Shown piece after piece: positions 36,549 through 45,730 of a DNA stretch of 64,000 nucleotides. Position numbers and translations under genes: made by a program. This DNA comes from Algoriphagus sediminis. Lineage in GTDB: Bacteria > Bacteroidota > Bacteroidia > Cytophagales > Cyclobacteriaceae. The notes beneath the pieces were generated by a model. The model did not search any database. It had not been told where the DNA came from and worked only from the letters and a program-made list of their open reading frames with translations. The stretch is from positions 682,001 to 746,000 of the forward strand of contig NZ_JAUEPH010000001.1 of NCBI RefSeq assembly GCF_030403435.1, read 5' to 3'. Numbering within the stretch: position 1 is the stretch's first letter; every line of letters starts with the position of its first letter.

Positions 36549-37136
36549 ATGAAAAAAGCAGTTGTTTTCCTTCTTCTGATGGTGCCATTTATGTCATTTT
36601 CTCAAGAGCGGGGAATAGGAGTCCGTTTTGGAGAACCCTTCTCCATCACATATAAAGATTTTATAAGCGATTACATTTCTTTTGAAGGAATGATTGGGAG
36701 CGCAGGAGTGAATAGTAACTCGTATTATCAGCGTGACTTTGAAAATAATCCGCCTGACGGAAATGCATTTTACAGAAGTAATTCGGTAAAGAAAGGAGTT
36801 TCGATAAACGCTCGATTGGCGTATCATGAGGACTTTTCAGAAACATTTGGAATAGAAAAAGGATACATCTTGGGATATGCTGGTGCAGGCGTTCAGTTCC
36901 GAAGCACCAATGTCACCTACACTTACACTGTAGACCAAATTGATCCACAGCAACCTGGTCTTCAGGAAGAAAGAACCAATGTGGATTTTGGGCCAGAAGC
37001 ATTTGTAGGCCTCGAATATTATTTTGATGATGTGCCCATAAGCATTTTTGGGGAGGCTGGTCTTTTTCTTGAACTTTTGGATCGTGTGGGTCATATGAAA
37101 GGACAGGGTGGAATTGGTGTTCGGTATATCTTTTAG
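36549..37136 (+). CDS. Exported outer-membrane-like protein
   Basis: The ATG at 36549 starts a signal peptide (MKKAVVFLLLMVPFMSFSQ); the frame runs upstream to 36522 but without signal character. The 195-residue protein has alternating strands (GVRFGEPFSITYKDFISDYI, FVGLEYYFDDVPISIFGEAG) and a C-terminal VGRYIF-like strand (QGGIGVRYIF), so an 8-stranded barrel is likely. No function is recognised. It is followed 2 nt later by the next gene. Confidence 0.75.
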   Translation: MKKAVVFLLLMVPFMSFSQERGIGVRFGEPFSITYKDFISDYISFEGMIGSAGVNSNSYYQRDFENNPPDGNAFYRSNSVKKGVSINARLAYHEDFSETFGIEKGYILGYAGAGVQFRSTNVTYTYTVDQIDPQQPGLQEERTNVDFGPEAFVGLEYYFDDVPISIFGEAGLFLELLDRVGHMKGQGGIGVRYIF

Positions 37137-37138
37137 CA

Positions 37139-37657
37139 ATGAGAAATAAGGTTTTAATTGCAGGGGCTGCTTTCTTCGCACTAGTGGTCGCCGCGTATGC
37201 CATTTTTGTGAGTTTAGGGGGAAACAACCCAATAGTGATTCAAAAAATCGAAGACGTGCCTCCATCGCTAGCAGGAATTACTTATGAAGGCACCCCTCAG
37301 GATGAAAGATTGGGCAAAGCTTTCGATAGAATTGAGACAATCCTTTCCGTCAATCCAGGAAAAAAACTCCATACTATTTACGAAGTGGAGCCAGCAGGCA
37401 AACTGGATACCATGAGAGTATTTATTGGGTTTGACCAAAGCTTTAAAATCGATAGTCTGGAATTCAAGCAGTTTGAAGAATCCTCTTTTTTGCTTGCCTC
37501 AATCGAGGCAAATCGCTGGGTGATGCCTGGACCTAACCGGGTAAAGGAAGAAATAGAGGCTTTTGCTGATGAAAAAAATCTAGTTCTATCAGGTGTTTTT
37601 ATTGATAAAATCCTGAGTGATAGCAAAGTACAGGTAATCGCTCCATTAAGGCATTAG
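37139..37657 (+). CDS. Membrane-anchored protein of unknown function, possibly GyrI/effector-binding-like
   Basis: The 172-residue protein has one N-terminal helix (about residues 5-27) and a soluble domain. The ending LSGVFIDKILSDSKVQVIAPL and the middle VFIGFDQSF resemble the effector-binding (GyrI-like) fold, but the match is weak and from memory. It starts 2 nt after the barrel gene, so the pair is one unit. No catalytic motif is seen. Confidence 0.5.
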   Translation: MRNKVLIAGAAFFALVVAAYAIFVSLGGNNPIVIQKIEDVPPSLAGITYEGTPQDERLGKAFDRIETILSVNPGKKLHTIYEVEPAGKLDTMRVFIGFDQSFKIDSLEFKQFEESSFLLASIEANRWVMPGPNRVKEEIEAFADEKNLVLSGVFIDKILSDSKVQVIAPLRH

Positions 37658-37733
37658 GTATTTAAGAATTTTTAGCCAAACCATTTGGAATTTTTATCGT
37701 GTTAAGAAGTACTTGACCACCAAATTTTATTTT

Positions 37734-38291
37734 ATGAAAAAACTATTTCCAATTTTCGGTTTGGCATTTTTAATGATTTTCCAAGCATGTGAGGGGCCGG
37801 AAGGACCTCCAGGTCCAATTGGGCCACAAGGCCCTCAGGGTCTTCAGGGTGTTCCCGGTGAGGATGGGTTTAATTTTGTCGGGACTACTTATGAGGCTGA
37901 AGCAAACTTTAATGCAGAAAATGACTACGGTGAGCTTTTTGAATTTCCAGAAGAGTTATTCGAGGGCGATGTTGTACTCGTTTATAGGCTAAGCGGCTTC
38001 ATTCCTGAGACCGAAAGTCCAGTCTGGAGACAAATACCGCAAACCATTTTCTTTGAGGAAGGAGTCTTAATGTACAATTTTGACTTTACCACGGTTGACT
38101 TTGCTATTTTTCTGGATGGACCCATTGATTTTTCGATTCTTGATCCAGAATGGACTGACCAACAAGTTTTTAGAATTGTCGTAGTACCCTCAGATTTTCC
38201 ATCAGGAAGAATTGATTACTCCAACTATGAGGCCGTGATGTCAATGTTTAACATTAAAAATGAAGACTTTGTAAAGCTAACATCCAAATAA
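37734..38291 (+). CDS. Lipoprotein with a collagen-like Gly-x-y stretch
   Basis: The ATG at 37734 starts a lipoprotein signal ending IFQAC (Cys19); the frame extends upstream but without signal character. Right after the cysteine come about nine Gly-x-y triplets (EGPPGPIGPQGPQGLQG), a short collagen-like stalk, then a globular part of about 130 residues (AEANFNAENDYGELFEF to the end) that is not recognised. Total length is 185 residues. The stalk probably lifts the globular part off the membrane. A terminator follows. Confidence 0.8.
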   Translation: MKKLFPIFGLAFLMIFQACEGPEGPPGPIGPQGPQGLQGVPGEDGFNFVGTTYEAEANFNAENDYGELFEFPEELFEGDVVLVYRLSGFIPETESPVWRQIPQTIFFEEGVLMYNFDFTTVDFAIFLDGPIDFSILDPEWTDQQVFRIVVVPSDFPSGRIDYSNYEAVMSMFNIKNEDFVKLTSK

Positions 38292-38320
38292 AATAATTAC
38301 CTAAACCAACTATACAGTTC

Positions 38321-38357
38321 AAACAGGAGTTGAGTATTGCTTGGCTCCTGTTTTTTT
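38321..38357 (+). terminator. Terminator after the collagen-like lipoprotein gene
   Basis: AAACAGGAG (38321-38329) and CTCCTGTTT (38345-38353) form a 9-bp stem with a 15-nt loop, followed by seven T residues. It precedes hemE by about 50 bp. Confidence 0.75.
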
Positions 38358-38394
38358 GTGCTTACTTTTTACCTGCCAAATAAAATTTGGAGGT

Positions 38395-38402
38395 TATCTT
38401 TG
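38395..38402 (+). promoter_or_regulatory. Possible -7 element just before hemE
   Basis: TATCTTTG matches TAnnTTTG and ends 4 nt before the hemE ATG (38407), which would give an almost leaderless transcript. No good -33 element is seen at the usual distance, so the call is weak. Confidence 0.25.
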
Positions 38403-38406
38403 AAGG

Positions 38407-39432
38407 ATGGAATTACAAAATGATTTGCTCCTGAGAGCTGCGAAAGGTGAAGAAGTGGAACGTACGCCAGTTTGGCTCATGAGGCAAGCCGGTAGAATAC
38501 TACCCGAATATAGGGCCATAAGAAATTCCCTTTCAGGGTTTATTGAACTTGCGCAAACTCCCGAGCTTGCCTCAGAAGTAACCATTCAGCCTGTTGACAT
38601 TCTTGGAGTGGATGCAGCGATCATTTTCTCTGACATTCTTGTCATTCCAGAAGCCATGGGGCTCCCCTACGAAATGGTAGAAAAACGTGGTCCTTGGTTT
38701 CCAAACACTGTAAAAACTGCTTCAGACCTCGATAAGCTTAGAATAGCAGATGGAGCCAATGATTTGGATTATGTGATTAAGGCGATTGAAATCACCAAAA
38801 AGAACTTGAATGGTAGAGTCCCATTAATTGGCTTTGCTGGAGCACCTTGGACTATTTTCGCTTACATGATAGAAGGAAGTGGGAGTAAAACCTTCTCAAA
38901 AGCTAGGGCCATGCTTTATACAGAACCCGCCTTATCCCACCGCTTATTGGAAATGATCACTCAGAGTACTATAAATTACCTGAAGGCTCAGATCTCTGCA
39001 GGAGCTGATTTAGTGCAGGTCTTCGATAGCTGGGCCGGAATTTTGGGTCCAGATCAGTACGAAGAGTTTTCTCTAAAGTATATTCGACTTATTTGCGAAG
39101 CTATAGATGAAGTACCCAAAACTGTGTTCGCCAAAGGCGCCTTTTTCGCAAGAAAAGACATGGGTTCCTTACCCTGCGAAACAATTGGACTGGATTGGAA
39201 CATGGAGATAAAAGAATCAAGAGCTCTTATTGGTAGTAATAAAACTCTGCAGGGGAATCTTGACCCAGCTGCCCTCTATGGTACGGCTGATCAAGTGGTG
39301 GCTGCGACGCAAAAAATGATGAAACAGTTCATAGGAAGTCGTCACATCGCTAATCTAGGTCACGGGGTTTATCCCGATATCAATCCTGAAAGGGTAAAAG
39401 ATTTCATTCAAGCTGTAAAGAGCTTCAGCTAG
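38407..39432 (+). CDS. hemE: Uroporphyrinogen decarboxylase
   Basis: The 341-residue cytoplasmic enzyme turns uroporphyrinogen III into coproporphyrinogen III. It has the first signature [10 protein letters not shown] at residues 21-30 and the second [16 protein letters not shown]. The start is fixed by the conserved [20 protein letters not shown] opening. Length is normal. It is the second haem gene in the window (hemC at 15.5 kb, hemB at 45.7 kb) and lies convergent with, and 4 nt from, a membrane-protein gene. Confidence 0.97.
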   Translation: MELQNDLLLRAAKGEEVERTPVWLMRQAGRILPEYRAIRNSLSGFIELAQTPELASEVTIQPVDILGVDAAIIFSDILVIPEAMGLPYEMVEKRGPWFPNTVKTASDLDKLRIADGANDLDYVIKAIEITKKNLNGRVPLIGFAGAPWTIFAYMIEGSGSKTFSKARAMLYTEPALSHRLLEMITQSTINYLKAQISAGADLVQVFDSWAGILGPDQYEEFSLKYIRLICEAIDEVPKTVFAKGAFFARKDMGSLPCETIGLDWNMEIKESRALIGSNKTLQGNLDPAALYGTADQVVAATQKMMKQFIGSRHIANLGHGVYPDINPERVKDFIQAVKSFS

Positions 39433-39436
39433 TTTT

Positions 39437-40375
39437 TTAAAGACTAATCTGGACCCAAGTTTTAATGAAATAAGGAAAGCGCCTGATAGCTTTCTGGGTA
39501 GATGCGGCCTGCCAAGATACTTTAAGATTATCTTGAAGTTCAGGCAATATCCCTTCAATTAGGTTTATTTCACGGATCATTCCGGATTTCTTATTTCCCA
39601 AGAACTTAAAAAGCAGCTTTTTCACAAGTGGTCCGAGGAAGAGATGCCAGGCAGTAAGGATTATCGCAGCCCTAAGGCTCATTTCACGGAAGGAATCTGG
39701 AAACAACGGAATAAAATAGATCACGGTTAGTCCTAAAATTAGCGGCCATTCCATACCAGTATTTTTATTACGACTTCGCTCTGGTGTTGAATGAATACCT
39801 TCTAATACTAGGTCACCTCTTCTGGACTTTAGAGAAACCCTTCCAATCATAAGCCCCACTATAATTCCTGAAATCAGATAAATACCCAGATAACTGATCA
39901 CTAAATTCTTGGCACTCAGTATACTAGATAGAACCGGGAAATACTGTACGATAGAAACCATAAACTCATCTAAAGCATCCCAAAATCCCATTCCAAAAAT
40001 GATGGTGAGACTCAAAAGCTTCATGGTTGCGGATTGCATGTATGCGAAAACAGCCACCAGAAGTCGGCCTATTTTTGTCGAAGGAATAGCATGCAGAATC
40101 AGTGCTCCAAAAATACCCTGCAATCCCACGGACATAAATGCGATCATGGGAGCGTGTGGACTGAGTAGCATTTTGAAAACCAAAACGATCAAGGTAGCAT
40201 GGATCACCTTTCTGGAACTACCAGTGGCGGAATAAATCAACGAAATAAAAAGTGCTGAAAAGCAGGCTATAAACACCCCCATCAGGGGTACTCGAAAGGC
40301 ATGCAAAATTCCACCAAGGAATGTCTCAGCCAATACCCAAAGGGCAATCAGGCGATAAAATCTTCTACTGATCAT
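39437..40375 (-). CDS. Multi-pass membrane protein of unknown function
   Basis: The 312-residue protein has about eight hydrophobic segments, a start rich in small helices (ALWVLAETFLGGILHAFRVP) and later SIVQYFPVLSSILSAKNL. Some segments look like ECF transporter substrate-binding components, but I could not confirm that. It overlaps the MOSC gene start by 11 nt, so the two are probably co-transcribed. Substrate and function are unknown. Confidence 0.55.
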   Translation of the reverse strand: MISRRFYRLIALWVLAETFLGGILHAFRVPLMGVFIACFSALFISLIYSATGSSRKVIHATLIVLVFKMLLSPHAPMIAFMSVGLQGIFGALILHAIPSTKIGRLLVAVFAYMQSATMKLLSLTIIFGMGFWDALDEFMVSIVQYFPVLSSILSAKNLVISYLGIYLISGIIVGLMIGRVSLKSRRGDLVLEGIHSTPERSRNKNTGMEWPLILGLTVIYFIPLFPDSFREMSLRAAIILTAWHLFLGPLVKKLLFKFLGNKKSGMIREINLIEGILPELQDNLKVSWQAASTQKAIRRFPYFIKTWVQISL

Positions 40376-41177
40376 GTTTAATTATCTGATCCCCCACACT
40401 CACTTTTCCTGATTCGAGGGCCAGGGCATTTTGCCCAAAAAGGACTTTATTCCCAAAATTTCGATAAGTGGAAAGCGTTTTTAAAGGCTCCTTCCCAGTT
40501 TGACCCGTGTCCTGATTTACTGTTGTCAAAACGCATCTAGCACATGGTTTAACAACCTTAAACTTGACCCCACCAATTCTCACGTATGACCAGGAATCTT
40601 CCTCGAAAGCTGAACCTCCTGAAAAAACAATGTTTGGACGAAATCTATCCATAGGCACTGGCTTTTCCAATCGACCATTTAAATCATTTAAGGCCTCTTC
40701 ACCTATGATTAGGTAGGGCATTCCATCTGCAAAACTCACATTTTCTCTCTTCTCGGCATATTTTGGGTCTACGGGTCTTTGCCCATCTTTTGGCATTTTT
40801 ACCAAATCCACCTGAAACCCTAGAAAGGCCGAAAACCACTTGCTATATTCTGGTGAAAGTAAATCGGATTCGACTTCATCATCCCAGATGACTACTCGCT
40901 TTTTGGCTATGGCCTGGTCTGAGAAATTGATTTTTAGCTTATGATTTGGATCATCCTTTTGAGATACAACTAAGCCATCATGCTCTAATTTAGTTTTCAG
41001 CAGCGCCAATTTAGGATGTTTCCGCTGGGTAATAAACATCCCGTTTTGATCCACAAGCATCCACCTCCGATCGTATTTAAATCCTGCTTCCTGAACCTCA
41101 ATACTATCTAAAGAAATTCCACCAAGCGATTTAATTGGATAGATGAATAGCCCTGAAACCTTGAGCTGACTTTGCAT
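40365..41177 (-). CDS. MOSC-domain molybdenum-cofactor protein, YcbX/mARC-like
   Basis: The 270-residue protein has the MOSC N-terminal barrel (FIYPIKSLGGISL, RRWMLVDQNGMFITQRKHP) and the MOSC domain with the cofactor-binding Cys motif CARCVLTTVNQDTG near residue 215. E. coli YcbX has about 370 residues with a C-terminal ferredoxin; this protein lacks that part, as do mARC proteins. Family knowledge: reduction of N-hydroxylated compounds using Moco. Electrons would have to come from another protein. It is followed on the same strand by the multi-pass membrane gene. Confidence 0.9.
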   Translation of the reverse strand: MQSQLKVSGLFIYPIKSLGGISLDSIEVQEAGFKYDRRWMLVDQNGMFITQRKHPKLALLKTKLEHDGLVVSQKDDPNHKLKINFSDQAIAKKRVVIWDDEVESDLLSPEYSKWFSAFLGFQVDLVKMPKDGQRPVDPKYAEKRENVSFADGMPYLIIGEEALNDLNGRLEKPVPMDRFRPNIVFSGGSAFEEDSWSYVRIGGVKFKVVKPCARCVLTTVNQDTGQTGKEPLKTLSTYRNFGNKVLFGQNALALESGKVSVGDQIIKHDQ

Positions 41178-41216
41178 ACCGCAAAAGTAAAAGATTGAAA
41201 GGTTTATGTGGTGGAA

Positions 41217-41471
41217 TCAGCTAAAATATTGAATCAGTTCCGTGATTTTTAATTCTGCCAAGCGCATCGCTTTGGAATATAAATGAAAATGTAAATCGAG
41301 TTGGGATATAATAAGAACCATAAAAGTCATTATCAACCACTTCAGTTGCTGTTTACGTTTGCTCCTTGGAAAAAAATCTCTCACAATAATAAGATGCATT
41401 AGAGGTTCCAAAGGATGCAAGCCAAGAATAAAACTGACAAAATCCTCACTTGAAAGGGTATCCTGTGACAT
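41217..41471 (-). CDS. Possible small membrane protein (uncertain)
   Basis: An 84-codon frame lies between the MOSC gene and dnaK. It has one hydrophobic stretch (WLIMTFMVLIISQLDL) and a basic segment before it (FFPRSKRKQQLK). No family is recognised and no start signal is clear. It could be real or a chance frame in the dnaK leader region. Confidence 0.3.
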   Translation of the reverse strand: MSQDTLSSEDFVSFILGLHPLEPLMHLIIVRDFFPRSKRKQQLKWLIMTFMVLIISQLDLHFHLYSKAMRLAELKITELIQYFS

Positions 41472-41496
41472 TCTGTGGTGGATTTGGATTGATGAA

Positions 41497-41536
41497 TGTC
41501 AATTGGTCTGACATTGTGACACAGATTTTATCTTTT
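41497..41536 (+). promoter_or_regulatory. Candidate regulatory region of dnaK
   Basis: TGTCA (41497-41501) and TGACA (41509-41513) form an inverted repeat, a further TGACA lies at 41518-41522, and a weak promoter TTG-N23-TATCTTTT (41503-41536) overlaps them. These could be an operator for heat or stress control of dnaK. Neither element is a strong consensus match; the remainder of the 41472-41606 spacer shows nothing else. Confidence 0.3.
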
Positions 41537-41606
41537 TTGGTAATGGCACATGAGTTGAAGTAGGGGTGGTGACTTAAAATTTGAAACTTAATAAATAACT
41601 ATAACT

Positions 41607-43532
41607 ATGGGAAAAATTATTGGAATTGACTTGGGTACCACCAACTCCTGCGTCGCAGTAATGGAGGGTAACGAGCCTGTAGTCATTCAAAATAGCGAAG
41701 GAAGGAGAACCACACCATCTATAGTGGCTTTCCTAGATAATGGAAATGGAGAGCGCAAGGTAGGTGATCCTGCAAAGAGACAGGCTATCACTAACCCAGC
41801 CAATACTATTTCCTCTGTAAAAAGATTTATGGGCAAAAAATTCTCCGAGGTTTCTGAAGAGAAAAAGCACGCCTCTTACAAAGTAGAAAAAGGTTCTAAT
41901 GATACTGTAGCCATAAAAATCGGCGAAAGATCTTACACGCCACAGGAACTATCTGCAATGATTCTTCAAAAAATGAAGAGTACTGCAGAAGACTTCCTTG
42001 GTCAGGAAGTAACTGAAGCCGTAATTACCGTTCCGGCATACTTCAATGACTCAGAAAGACAGGCAACTAAGGAAGCTGGACAGATCGCAGGTCTTGAGGT
42101 AAAGAGAATTATAAATGAGCCTACCGCTGCTGCACTAGCATACGGTATGGATAAGAAAAACCAAGACATGAAAATCGCTGTGTATGACCTTGGCGGTGGT
42201 ACATTTGATATTTCTGTTCTTGAACTTGGAGATGGTGTCTTTGAGGTACTTTCTACCAATGGAGATGTTCACTTGGGTGGAGATGACTTTGACCAGGTAA
42301 TCATCAACTGGCTCGCGGATGAGTTCAAGTCTGAGGAGAATATGGATTTAAGAGAGGATCCTATGGCTCTACAAAGATTGAAGGAAGCTGCTGAAAAGGC
42401 CAAAATCGAGCTTTCAAGCTCTAACTCTACCGAAATTAATCTTCCATATATTACGGCTACGCAATCGGGTCCTAAGCACTTGGTTAGAAATCTAAGCCGT
42501 GCGAAGTTTGAACAACTTTCAGAGGATTTGGTGAAAAGGTCCATGGAGCCATGTAAAAAGGCTCTCAAGGATGCCGGACTTTCTGCTTCAGATATTGATG
42601 AAGTGATTCTGGTTGGTGGATCTACACGAATTCCTAAAATTCAGGAAGAAGTAGAAAGCTTCTTTGGTAAAAAACCATCAAAAGGTGTAAATCCGGATGA
42701 AGTGGTGGCTATCGGAGCTGCTATCCAAGGTGGTGTATTGACTGGTGAAGTGAAGGATGTACTTCTTTTGGATGTGACTCCTCTTTCACTTGGAATTGAA
42801 ACCATGGGTGGAGTTATGACGAAGCTCATTGAGGCAAATACCACAATTCCAACTAAAAAGTCTGAAGTATTCTCTACAGCTGCCGATAATCAGCCTGCTG
42901 TGGATATTCACGTATTGCAGGGTGAGAGATCACTTGCTAAGGACAACAGAACAATTGGAAGATTCCAGCTTTCTGATATTCCGCCAGCTCCAAGGGGTGT
43001 ACCACAAATCGAAGTTACTTTTGACATCGATGCAAATGGTATCATGAATGTATCTGCTAAGGATAAGGGTACTGGAAAAGAGCAAAAGATTAAAATCGAA
43101 GCTTCTTCAGGACTCACTGAAGATGAAATCAACAGAATGAAAGCTGAAGCTGAAGCAAATGCAGAAGCTGACAAGGCTGAAAAGGAAAAAATCGATAAGC
43201 TCAATCAGGCTGACAGTTTGATCTTCTCAACTGAAAAACAGTTGAAAGAATACGGAGATAAGCTTTCGGAAGGAAACAAAACTGCAATCAGTGAAGCTTT
43301 AGAAACCTTGAAGTCTGCGCATCAGTCTCAGGATATTCCAGGAGTTGATTCTGCGATGGAAGGTCTAAACAAGGCTTGGGAAGCAGCTTCTCAAGAAATC
43401 TACAATGCAACTCAAGGTGCTGAAGGCGCTGCTGCAGGTGCAGGAGCTAATCCTGAAGCCGGAGCCTCTGATGACAATGATGGTGTTTCAGATGTGGATT
43501 ACGAAGAAGTAAGCGAAGAAGACAAGAAGTAA
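41607..43532 (+). CDS. dnaK: Molecular chaperone DnaK (Hsp70)
   Basis: The 641-residue chaperone starts [20 protein letters not shown] and has the usual signatures [17 protein letters not shown]-like ([17 protein letters not shown]) and [17 protein letters not shown], with the peptide-binding domain at about 390-510 and an acidic tail. It binds unfolded peptides with ATP and works with DnaJ and GrpE, which are not in the window. Alone between the MOSC gene and the GroES-like gene, it is followed by a hairpin at 43555. Function and length are typical. Confidence 0.99.
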   Translation: MGKIIGIDLGTTNSCVAVMEGNEPVVIQNSEGRRTTPSIVAFLDNGNGERKVGDPAKRQAITNPANTISSVKRFMGKKFSEVSEEKKHASYKVEKGSNDTVAIKIGERSYTPQELSAMILQKMKSTAEDFLGQEVTEAVITVPAYFNDSERQATKEAGQIAGLEVKRIINEPTAAALAYGMDKKNQDMKIAVYDLGGGTFDISVLELGDGVFEVLSTNGDVHLGGDDFDQVIINWLADEFKSEENMDLREDPMALQRLKEAAEKAKIELSSSNSTEINLPYITATQSGPKHLVRNLSRAKFEQLSEDLVKRSMEPCKKALKDAGLSASDIDEVILVGGSTRIPKIQEEVESFFGKKPSKGVNPDEVVAIGAAIQGGVLTGEVKDVLLLDVTPLSLGIETMGGVMTKLIEANTTIPTKKSEVFSTAADNQPAVDIHVLQGERSLAKDNRTIGRFQLSDIPPAPRGVPQIEVTFDIDANGIMNVSAKDKGTGKEQKIKIEASSGLTEDEINRMKAEAEANAEADKAEKEKIDKLNQADSLIFSTEKQLKEYGDKLSEGNKTAISEALETLKSAHQSQDIPGVDSAMEGLNKAWEAASQEIYNATQGAEGAAAGAGANPEAGASDDNDGVSDVDYEEVSEEDKK

Positions 43533-43554
43533 TCTAAATTATTAAACCAACTTG

Positions 43555-43579
43555 ACGGCATCCGATATTCGGGTGCCGT
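43555..43579 (+). terminator. GC-rich hairpin after dnaK, weak terminator
   Basis: Positions 43555-43565 and 43569-43579 pair over 11 bp with one G-T wobble and a 3-nt loop (arms ACGGCATCCGA and TCGGGTGCCGT). No T run follows, so it may be a processing or mRNA-stability hairpin between dnaK and the GroES-like gene. Confidence 0.5.
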
Positions 43580-43608
43580 TCTTGGTTTCATCCCAAAAGG
43601 AAAATATA

Positions 43609-43983
43609 ATGGAGTTAACGGCAGACAATAAACTGAAGAAAATCATTGTGGTTGGGGATCGTGTTTTGATTCGATTGAAAAAACCCAATGAGAAAACTGG
43701 ATCAGGATTGTATTTGCCTCCCGGAGTTCAGGAAAAAGAAAAGGTGCAGCAGGGTTATATTATCAAAACTGGCCCTGGCTATCCAATTCCCCTACCCACA
43801 GAAGACCAAGAGCCATGGCTGGACTCAGAAGAAAAGGTGAAATACGTGCCCTTACAAGCAAAGGAGGGAGACTTAGCAATCTTTCTTCTCTCCGGCGCAC
43901 ATGAAGTGATCTATGAAAATGAGAAATATTTCATAGTGCCGCAGCATTCCATTCTGATGCTAGAAAGAGAACAAGAGTTATAA
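43609..43983 (+). CDS. GroES/Cpn10-like co-chaperone, divergent
   Basis: The ATG at 43609 (MELTADNKLKKIIVVGDRV) is preferred to an upstream frame extension to 43552. The 124-residue protein has the Cpn10 barrel: VGDRVLIRLKKPNEKTGSGL near the start and YFIVPQHSILML at the end. It is longer than GroES (about 95 residues) because of an insert around residues 62-80 (PLPTEDQEPWLDSEEKVKY), and no groEL lies beside it. It may be a specialised co-chaperone. It follows dnaK by 76 nt and a strong terminator closes it. Confidence 0.8.
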   Translation: MELTADNKLKKIIVVGDRVLIRLKKPNEKTGSGLYLPPGVQEKEKVQQGYIIKTGPGYPIPLPTEDQEPWLDSEEKVKYVPLQAKEGDLAIFLLSGAHEVIYENEKYFIVPQHSILMLEREQEL

Positions 43984-44015
43984 AAAAAGCCCTGAAGTAG
44001 ATTCAGGGCTTTTTT
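43983..44015. terminator. Bidirectional terminator between GroES-like gene and amt
   Basis: AAAAAAGCCCTGAA (43983-43996) and TTCAGGGCTTTTTT (44002-44015) pair over 14 bp with a 5-nt loop and long T/A tracts. Confidence 0.88.
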
Positions 44016-44025
44016 TTAATATTTT

Positions 44026-45324
44026 TTATTCATCGTAGACAATGGTATATCCTCTAATACCATGCTCGTGCGAATCCAAACCTGTTCTTTCGTGCTCCTC
44101 AGAGACACGAATTCCCCTTGTTTTTTTCAGGATAAAGAAAATTAAGAAAGCAGAAGAGAAAGCCATTGCACCACACACAGCTACCCCAGTTAATTGACTA
44201 AGGAAGGAATGTTCTGGATTGGTAGAGAATATGCCTACGGCAAGGGTTCCCCACACTCCACAAGTAAGGTGTACTGAAACAGCTCCTACTACATCATCAA
44301 GCTTCATTTTATCTAAGAATACAGAGGAAAATACAACCAAGAGCCCGGCGATAAAACCTATTAATAGGGAAGATCCTGGTGTAAATACATCTGCTCCTGC
44401 GGTCACACCGACCAAACCTGCCAAAATCCCATTAAGCATCATACCCAAATCCAGACGCTTAAAGAAAAAGGTAGCCGCAATAAACCCTCCCATACCTCCG
44501 GCACAAGCTCCTAGCGAAGTGTTCACAAGTACTAATGACACTAGTCCAGGGTCTGCACTAAGAACAGAACCACCGTTAAATCCAAACCATCCCAGCCATA
44601 GAAGAAATACGCCAATAACTGCAAGAGGAACACTAGCTCCAGGTTTGTCCATGGTTTTTCCATTCACGTATTTACCTATTCGTGGCCCAACTAGAATGAC
44701 TCCTGCCAAAGCTCCCCAACCACCTACTGAATGTACCAAGGTACTTCCAGCAAAATCATAAAAACCTAACTCGTCCAGAGCTCCTCCACCCCACTTCCAA
44801 CTGCCAATCAGTGGGTAAACTAAGCCCACATAGAACAAGGTAAAAACTAAGTATGCCGAGAGTTTTACTCGTTCTGCAATAGCTCCAGAGACTATTGTAG
44901 CCGCTGTGGCCGCAAACATTCCTTGAAATAAAAATTCGGTCCAATATGTATAACCTCCGTCCGCATATCCAGCCGTCACATCTGCCTCTGCCGGAGAAAA
45001 CCAAAACATTTTCCATCCATCAAGATCGAATGCGAACCAACCTGGAGTTTCAAATCCTGGATACATTAGGAAGAACCCTACCAAGGCATAGGTCAACAAA
45101 CCTAAAATCGGAGTAATTGTATTTTTAAAAAGGATATTAACCGTGTTCTTAGCTTGACCGAAACCGGTTTCAACTCCGGCAAAACCCAAGTGCATAATAA
45201 ACACCAATGCCGTAGAAATCATTATCCAGAGATTATTTGTGGTGAAAAGGTTTTCCGCAATCTCCGAAGCAAGCTGCAAGTCTGCCGCTGGTTCGTTAGC
45301 CAATAGGGGTACAAAGTACTTCAT
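44026..45324 (-). CDS. amt: Ammonium transporter, Amt family
   Basis: The 432-residue membrane protein has the central twin histidines His198 (STLVHSVGGWG) and His352 (VSVHLTCGVWG), the HLGFAGVETGFGQAKN start region and the cytoplasmic tail motif GLDSHEHGIRGYTIVYDE that is usual in this family. Ammonium or ammonia is taken up as a trimer. No glnK or glnB gene lies beside it. A candidate promoter is at about 45390-45422 and an 11-bp inverted repeat flanks its leader. Confidence 0.96.
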   Translation of the reverse strand: MKYFVPLLANEPAADLQLASEIAENLFTTNNLWIMISTALVFIMHLGFAGVETGFGQAKNTVNILFKNTITPILGLLTYALVGFFLMYPGFETPGWFAFDLDGWKMFWFSPAEADVTAGYADGGYTYWTEFLFQGMFAATAATIVSGAIAERVKLSAYLVFTLFYVGLVYPLIGSWKWGGGALDELGFYDFAGSTLVHSVGGWGALAGVILVGPRIGKYVNGKTMDKPGASVPLAVIGVFLLWLGWFGFNGGSVLSADPGLVSLVLVNTSLGACAGGMGGFIAATFFFKRLDLGMMLNGILAGLVGVTAGADVFTPGSSLLIGFIAGLLVVFSSVFLDKMKLDDVVGAVSVHLTCGVWGTLAVGIFSTNPEHSFLSQLTGVAVCGAMAFSSAFLIFFILKKTRGIRVSEEHERTGLDSHEHGIRGYTIVYDE

Positions 45325-45325
45325 A

Positions 45326-45424
45326 GGTTTGAATTAAAATTTTGAACGTTTCCAGAATTTTTTTAATAGGTTGACAGCAATCAAGAGTCCGAATGTAATT
45401 ATATTTTTACCAATAATTCAAACC
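45326..45424. repeat. Inverted repeat flanking the amt leader
   Basis: GGTTTGAATTA (45326-45336) and its exact reverse complement TAATTCAAACC (45414-45424) lie 77 bp apart. One arm touches the amt start region; the other contains TTTG of a candidate promoter (TTTG-N21-TACATTCG on the minus strand, 45422-45390, with one mismatch). The whole 45325-45730 spacer is otherwise AT-rich without a gene. Confidence 0.45.
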
Positions 45425-45453
45425 ATAAATTATTGATTTGACATTTTTGAGCT

Positions 45454-45483
45454 AAAAACAGGGTGATTTTAAACCCTGTTTTT
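45454..45483. terminator. Terminator-like hairpin in the amt/hemB spacer
   Basis: AAAAACAGGGT (45454-45464) pairs with ACCCTGTTTTT (45473-45483) around an 8-nt loop. On the minus strand it is followed by five T residues and could end the hemB transcript, whose stop is about 250 nt upstream of it. Confidence 0.65.
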
Positions 45484-45730
45484 CGTCTTACTTGAATTTT
45501 TAGAAATTAATTGCCTTATTTTTATTCTCGAAAAAGGAAATAAGAGTTTTTGAGATTCGGATTGAAAATTTTTATCAATCAAATCCTAAAGTTGCTTGAA
45601 TTAGAATAAAGCTTTGCTCAGTGAAAAATGAGACAAAAAAACTTCGCTTAACTCGAGAATGAGAAATTTTCAGAAGAAACAAATCAATCACACCTTGCCA
45701 TCTTCACTGATTAAAGTGAGATAGTAAGAA

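Noticed and set aside
37789-37992. Alternative + frame overlapping the collagen-like lipoprotein
   Set aside because: The Gly-x-y reading is in the other frame with a lipobox; this frame has no support.
44219-44761. A + strand frame of 180 codons inside amt
   Set aside because: It is antisense to a well-conserved transporter; the Pro/Thr-rich product reflects complement of Gly/Val codons.
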